DNA of 36,943 nucleotides from Affinundibacterium seohonense. GTDB lineage: Bacteria; Pseudomonadota; Gammaproteobacteria; Burkholderiales; Burkholderiaceae_D. The stretch is taken from positions 1-36,943 of the forward strand of contig NZ_JACOFW010000033.1 in the NCBI RefSeq assembly GCF_014284305.1, written 5' to 3'. The translations under genes were made by a program, and so were the position numbers. The notes under the pieces were generated by a model. It made no database searches. It saw only the letters and a program-made list of their open reading frames with translations, and was not told where the DNA came from. Within the stretch, counting starts at the first letter, position 1, and the number at the start of each line of letters is the position of its first letter. Of this stretch, positions 34,710 through 36,943 are shown piece after piece.

Positions 34710-35948
34710 ATGAATTCTTTGTTTGATCAAAAGCGCATTCTAGCAGCATCGCTGATGTTGACTTTGGTGGCATGTGCAACACCGCCAAAACCACAGCCAG
34801 TAGAACCACGGCCCGTCACACCACCTGTCGTAACGACTGTGCCACCGACGACTCCTCCCACTTTGGCGCCTAAGTTGGCACCGATTACGAATTACACTCA
34901 GGCCTACAAATTAAGTTCTTACGCCGAATTACCAGGTTGGGGCAATGACGACTTGCGTGAAGCTTGGCCGGCGTTTCTTAACTCCTGCTCAGCTTTGAAG
35001 AATAAATCAGAATGGAAAGAGGTTTGCAGTAAGCTCAAAAATGTCGATGCTAAAGATTCGGCGTCGATACGCGGATTTTTTGAAATGCATTTTTTGCCCT
35101 ACCAAGTGCAGCATCTAGATGGTGCACTTGATGGTATGGTGACCGGCTATTACGAACCTTTGTTAAAAGGTTCGCGTACAAGAAATGGTGTGTTTCAAAC
35201 GGCCTTATATGCGGCGCCTAGTGATTTGCTGACGATTGATCTCGGGAGTGTCTATCCTGATTTGAAAAATATGCGTTTGCGCGGGCGCTTAGTCGGCAAT
35301 AAAGTCGTTCCTTATGCTTCACGCGCGGAAATCTTGCCTTTTCTTGCGGGAAAGGAACTGGTTTGGGTTGATGATCCTATCGATGCCTTCTTCTTGCAGA
35401 TCCAAGGCTCTGGTCGTGTGCAGTTGAATGAGACGGGCGAGGTTGTGCGAGTTGCCTATGCTGATCAAAATGGACATCCCTATAAATCGATCGGTCGTTA
35501 TTTGGTCGACAAGGGGGAGTTGACTTTGGATCAGGCGTCGGCGCAAGGGATTAAAGCTTGGATTGCAAAAAATCTGGCGCGTCAGGAGGAATTGTTAAAT
35601 GCTAATCCTAGTGTCGTATTCTTTAAAGAAGAAAAATTGCTTGATCCTAGCATAGGTCCAAAAGGCGCATTGGGTGTTCCCTTGGTGCCACAAAGATCGA
35701 TTGCCGTTGATCCAACGCAACTGCCGTTAGGTGCTCCCGTATTTTTGTCGACTACAATGCCACTTAGCAGTAATCCACTGCAAAGACTCATGATGGCACA
35801 AGATACTGGCGGTGCAATTCGCGGCGCGGTGCGCGCTGATTTTTTCTGGGGCTTTGGTCGTGAGCCGGGTGAATTGGCTGGACGCATGAAGCAGCGTGGA
35901 TCAATGTGGCTGTTGTTGCCTAAGACTTTTGAAACTAAGAATAATTAA
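34710..35948 (+). CDS. mltA: membrane-bound lytic murein transglycosylase A
   Basis: A 412-residue GH102 lipoprotein that cleaves glycan strands to anhydromuropeptides at the outer membrane. The signal peptide ends in lipobox LVAC (Cys22), and a Pro/Thr-rich linker covers about 24-60. The MltA domain includes GMVTGYYEPLLKGSRT and VWVDDPIDAFFLQIQGSGRV. The C-terminal 3D domain, with the catalytic Asp in MAQDTGGAIRGAVRADFFWG, is intact. No Shine-Dalgarno sequence precedes this ATG, but the signal peptide fits it. Confidence 0.95.
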   Translation: MNSLFDQKRILAASLMLTLVACATPPKPQPVEPRPVTPPVVTTVPPTTPPTLAPKLAPITNYTQAYKLSSYAELPGWGNDDLREAWPAFLNSCSALKNKSEWKEVCSKLKNVDAKDSASIRGFFEMHFLPYQVQHLDGALDGMVTGYYEPLLKGSRTRNGVFQTALYAAPSDLLTIDLGSVYPDLKNMRLRGRLVGNKVVPYASRAEILPFLAGKELVWVDDPIDAFFLQIQGSGRVQLNETGEVVRVAYADQNGHPYKSIGRYLVDKGELTLDQASAQGIKAWIAKNLARQEELLNANPSVVFFKEEKLLDPSIGPKGALGVPLVPQRSIAVDPTQLPLGAPVFLSTTMPLSSNPLQRLMMAQDTGGAIRGAVRADFFWGFGREPGELAGRMKQRGSMWLLLPKTFETKNN

Positions 35949-35980
35949 TTTACATATTCGTTAATTTATTGGAGTAAATA

Positions 35981-36757
35981 ATGGAATACCAAAACATTAT
36001 CGTAGAAACCAAAGACAAAGTTGGTGTGATTACTTTAAATCGTCCGAAAGCTTTGAATGCGTTAAATGATCAATTGATGGATGAATTGGGTCATGCCTTA
36101 TTCGCTTTCGATCAAGATGAGAATATTGGTTGTATGGTGATCAATGGCAGTGAAAAAGCCTTCGCGGCGGGTGCTGATATAGCGGCGATGGTTGACTACA
36201 ACTATATGGATGCCTATAACGGCAATTATGTGACTAAGAACTGGGAGCACATTTTGCGTGTGCGTAAACCAGTGATTGCAGCAGTGGCTGGCTATGCACT
36301 CGGCGGTGGTTGTGAGTTGACGATGATGTGTGATTTCATTATTGCTGCTGATAATGCGAAATTCGGACAGCCAGAAATTAAGTTGGCAACGCTGCCAGGT
36401 TGTGGCGGCACTCAGCGCTTGCCTCGTGCCATTTCTAAATCTAAGGCGATGGATTTGTGTTTAACCGCGCGCTTGATGGATGCGAATGAAGCAGAACGTG
36501 CTGGTTTGGTATCACGTGTTGTGCCTTTAGATAAATTAATGGAAGAGGCTTTAGCTGCGGCGACGACCATTGCGTCTATGTCTTTACCAGTAGTAATGAT
36601 GATTAAGGATGCGGTGAATCGTTCATTTGAATCAGGCCTTACTGAGGGCGTGCATTATGAGCGTCGTTTATTCCATGCAAGTTTCGGTACGCATGATCAG
36701 CGCGAGGGTATGCGCGCGTTCTTGGAAAAACGCCCAGCTAATTTTCAGAATAAGTAA
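35981..36757 (+). CDS. enoyl-CoA hydratase
   Basis: A 258-residue crotonase-family enzyme that hydrates trans-2-enoyl-CoA in beta-oxidation or related CoA pathways. [11 protein letters not shown] and [16 protein letters not shown] build the oxyanion hole, and the two catalytic Glu residues lie in GGGCEL and GQPEIKL. The C-terminal FEKRPA-like end ([12 protein letters not shown]) is typical of short-chain hydratases. GGAG lies 8 nt before the ATG. It is unlike the hydrolase at 14045 except for the shared fold. It ends at a terminator hairpin cut by the IS. Confidence 0.92.
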   Translation: MEYQNIIVETKDKVGVITLNRPKALNALNDQLMDELGHALFAFDQDENIGCMVINGSEKAFAAGADIAAMVDYNYMDAYNGNYVTKNWEHILRVRKPVIAAVAGYALGGGCELTMMCDFIIAADNAKFGQPEIKLATLPGCGGTQRLPRAISKSKAMDLCLTARLMDANEAERAGLVSRVVPLDKLMEEALAAATTIASMSLPVVMMIKDAVNRSFESGLTEGVHYERRLFHASFGTHDQREGMRAFLEKRPANFQNK

Positions 36758-36796
36758 TTACACTCCTGTTATAGCTATGCAGTTTTGACTTACAAA

Positions 36797-36816
36797 GCGC
36801 TCCGCTTGCGGAGCGC
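36797..36816 (+). terminator. terminator hairpin of the enoyl-CoA hydratase gene, cut at its foot by the IS
   Basis: A perfect 9-bp stem GCGCTCCGC/GCGGAGCGC with a TT loop, preceded by AAA. The T-run expected after it is missing, because the IS tip starts at the next base (36817). Confidence 0.75.
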
Positions 36817-36833
36817 CAGACTGCTGACAAACC

Positions 36834-36866
36834 CCAAAAGGCCTCGCCAAGTGCGAGGCCTTTTGG
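36834..36866 (+). terminator. terminator-like hairpin in the IS leader (right copy)
   Basis: The same 14-bp stem and 5-nt loop as at 76-108, here on the plus strand and followed by TTTAAT. It lies between the IS tip and the transposase ATG and would stop read-through from the enoyl-CoA hydratase gene. Confidence 0.65.
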
Positions 36867-36878
36867 TTTAATAGCGGC

Positions 36879-36943
36879 ATGCTAAAAACACCCACACCTT
36901 TCCAACACGAATTAGAAATGGTCACCTTGGAACAACTGGTTCC
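36879..36943 (+). CDS. IS1182-like transposase, N-terminal 21 codons only
   Basis: The ATG at 36879 opens a frame to the window edge beginning MLKTPTPFQHELEMV and continuing TLEQLV. The encoded residues are identical to those of the left copy at 63-1. Confidence 0.72.
   Translation, partial: MLKTPTPFQHELEMVTLEQLV

Larger units (their letters stand above)
36817..36943 (+). mobile_element. 5' end of an IS1182-like insertion sequence, right copy, cut by window edge
   Basis: It matches the left copy in inverted orientation over all 125 comparable bases except one. The tip CAGACTGCTGACAAACCCC touches the terminator hairpin at 36797-36816. The element runs off the right edge. Confidence 0.8.

Overview
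The window looks like chromosomal core DNA of a betaproteobacterium of the order Burkholderiales, most likely Oxalobacteraceae (an Undibacterium- or Herbaspirillum-like organism). This rests on gene content and order: mrcA divergent from pilMNOPQ-aroKB-dgt; kdsD-kdsC-lptC-lptA-lptB-rpoN-hpf; SAH riboswitch-ahcY-small membrane protein-metF; and rpe-gph-trpE-trpG-trpD-trpC. The taxon is an inference; no rRNA or tRNA gene is present.

Layout. 1-125: 5' end of an IS1182-like insertion sequence, reading off the left edge. 168-2474: penicillin-binding protein 1A (minus). 2822-7886: type IV pilus assembly genes pilM, N, O, P, Q (plus). 7959-10343: a large lipoprotein made of about nine Ig-like repeats. 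10376-13960: a fused shikimate kinase/3-dehydroquinate synthase, a dGTPase and a DUF4197 protein (plus). 14045-15136: a 3-hydroxyisobutyryl-CoA hydrolase-like enzyme (minus). 15432-21085: ribosome hibernation factor, sigma-54, the LPS transport genes lptBAC and the KDO genes kdsC/kdsD (minus). 21349-24881: a membrane protein, a KefB/C-like antiporter and apt (plus). 24970-27866: the S-adenosylhomocysteine recycling operon (plus). 27965-33973: the trpEGDC block, gph, a small Cys-rich protein and rpe (minus). 34168-36757: apaG, a 43-residue membrane protein (minus), mltA and an enoyl-CoA hydratase. 36817-36943: a second copy of the IS 5' end, inverted relative to the first.

How the genes work together. 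PilM/N/O/P form the inner-membrane alignment complex that couples to the PilQ secretin; mrcA and mltA build and trim the peptidoglycan that such structures cross. KdsD and KdsC make KDO, and LptA/B/C carry finished LPS to the outer membrane. AhcY removes S-adenosylhomocysteine and MetF makes methyl-THF for methionine, so both serve the methyl cycle. AroKB and TrpEGDC are successive parts of aromatic amino-acid synthesis, although they sit in separate operons here.

Most of the window is ordinary housekeeping DNA. The points that stand out are: both IS copies abut the 3' foot of a terminator hairpin exactly; the repeat lipoprotein lies between pilQ and aroKB; the aroK-aroB fusion; an SAH riboswitch whose alternative RNA pairings can be read in detail; a 125-nt near-symmetrical long hairpin that starts at the ahcY stop codon; and two small membrane-protein genes. 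I found no CRISPR array, prophage, toxin-antitoxin pair or defence island. No wholly new system is demonstrated.
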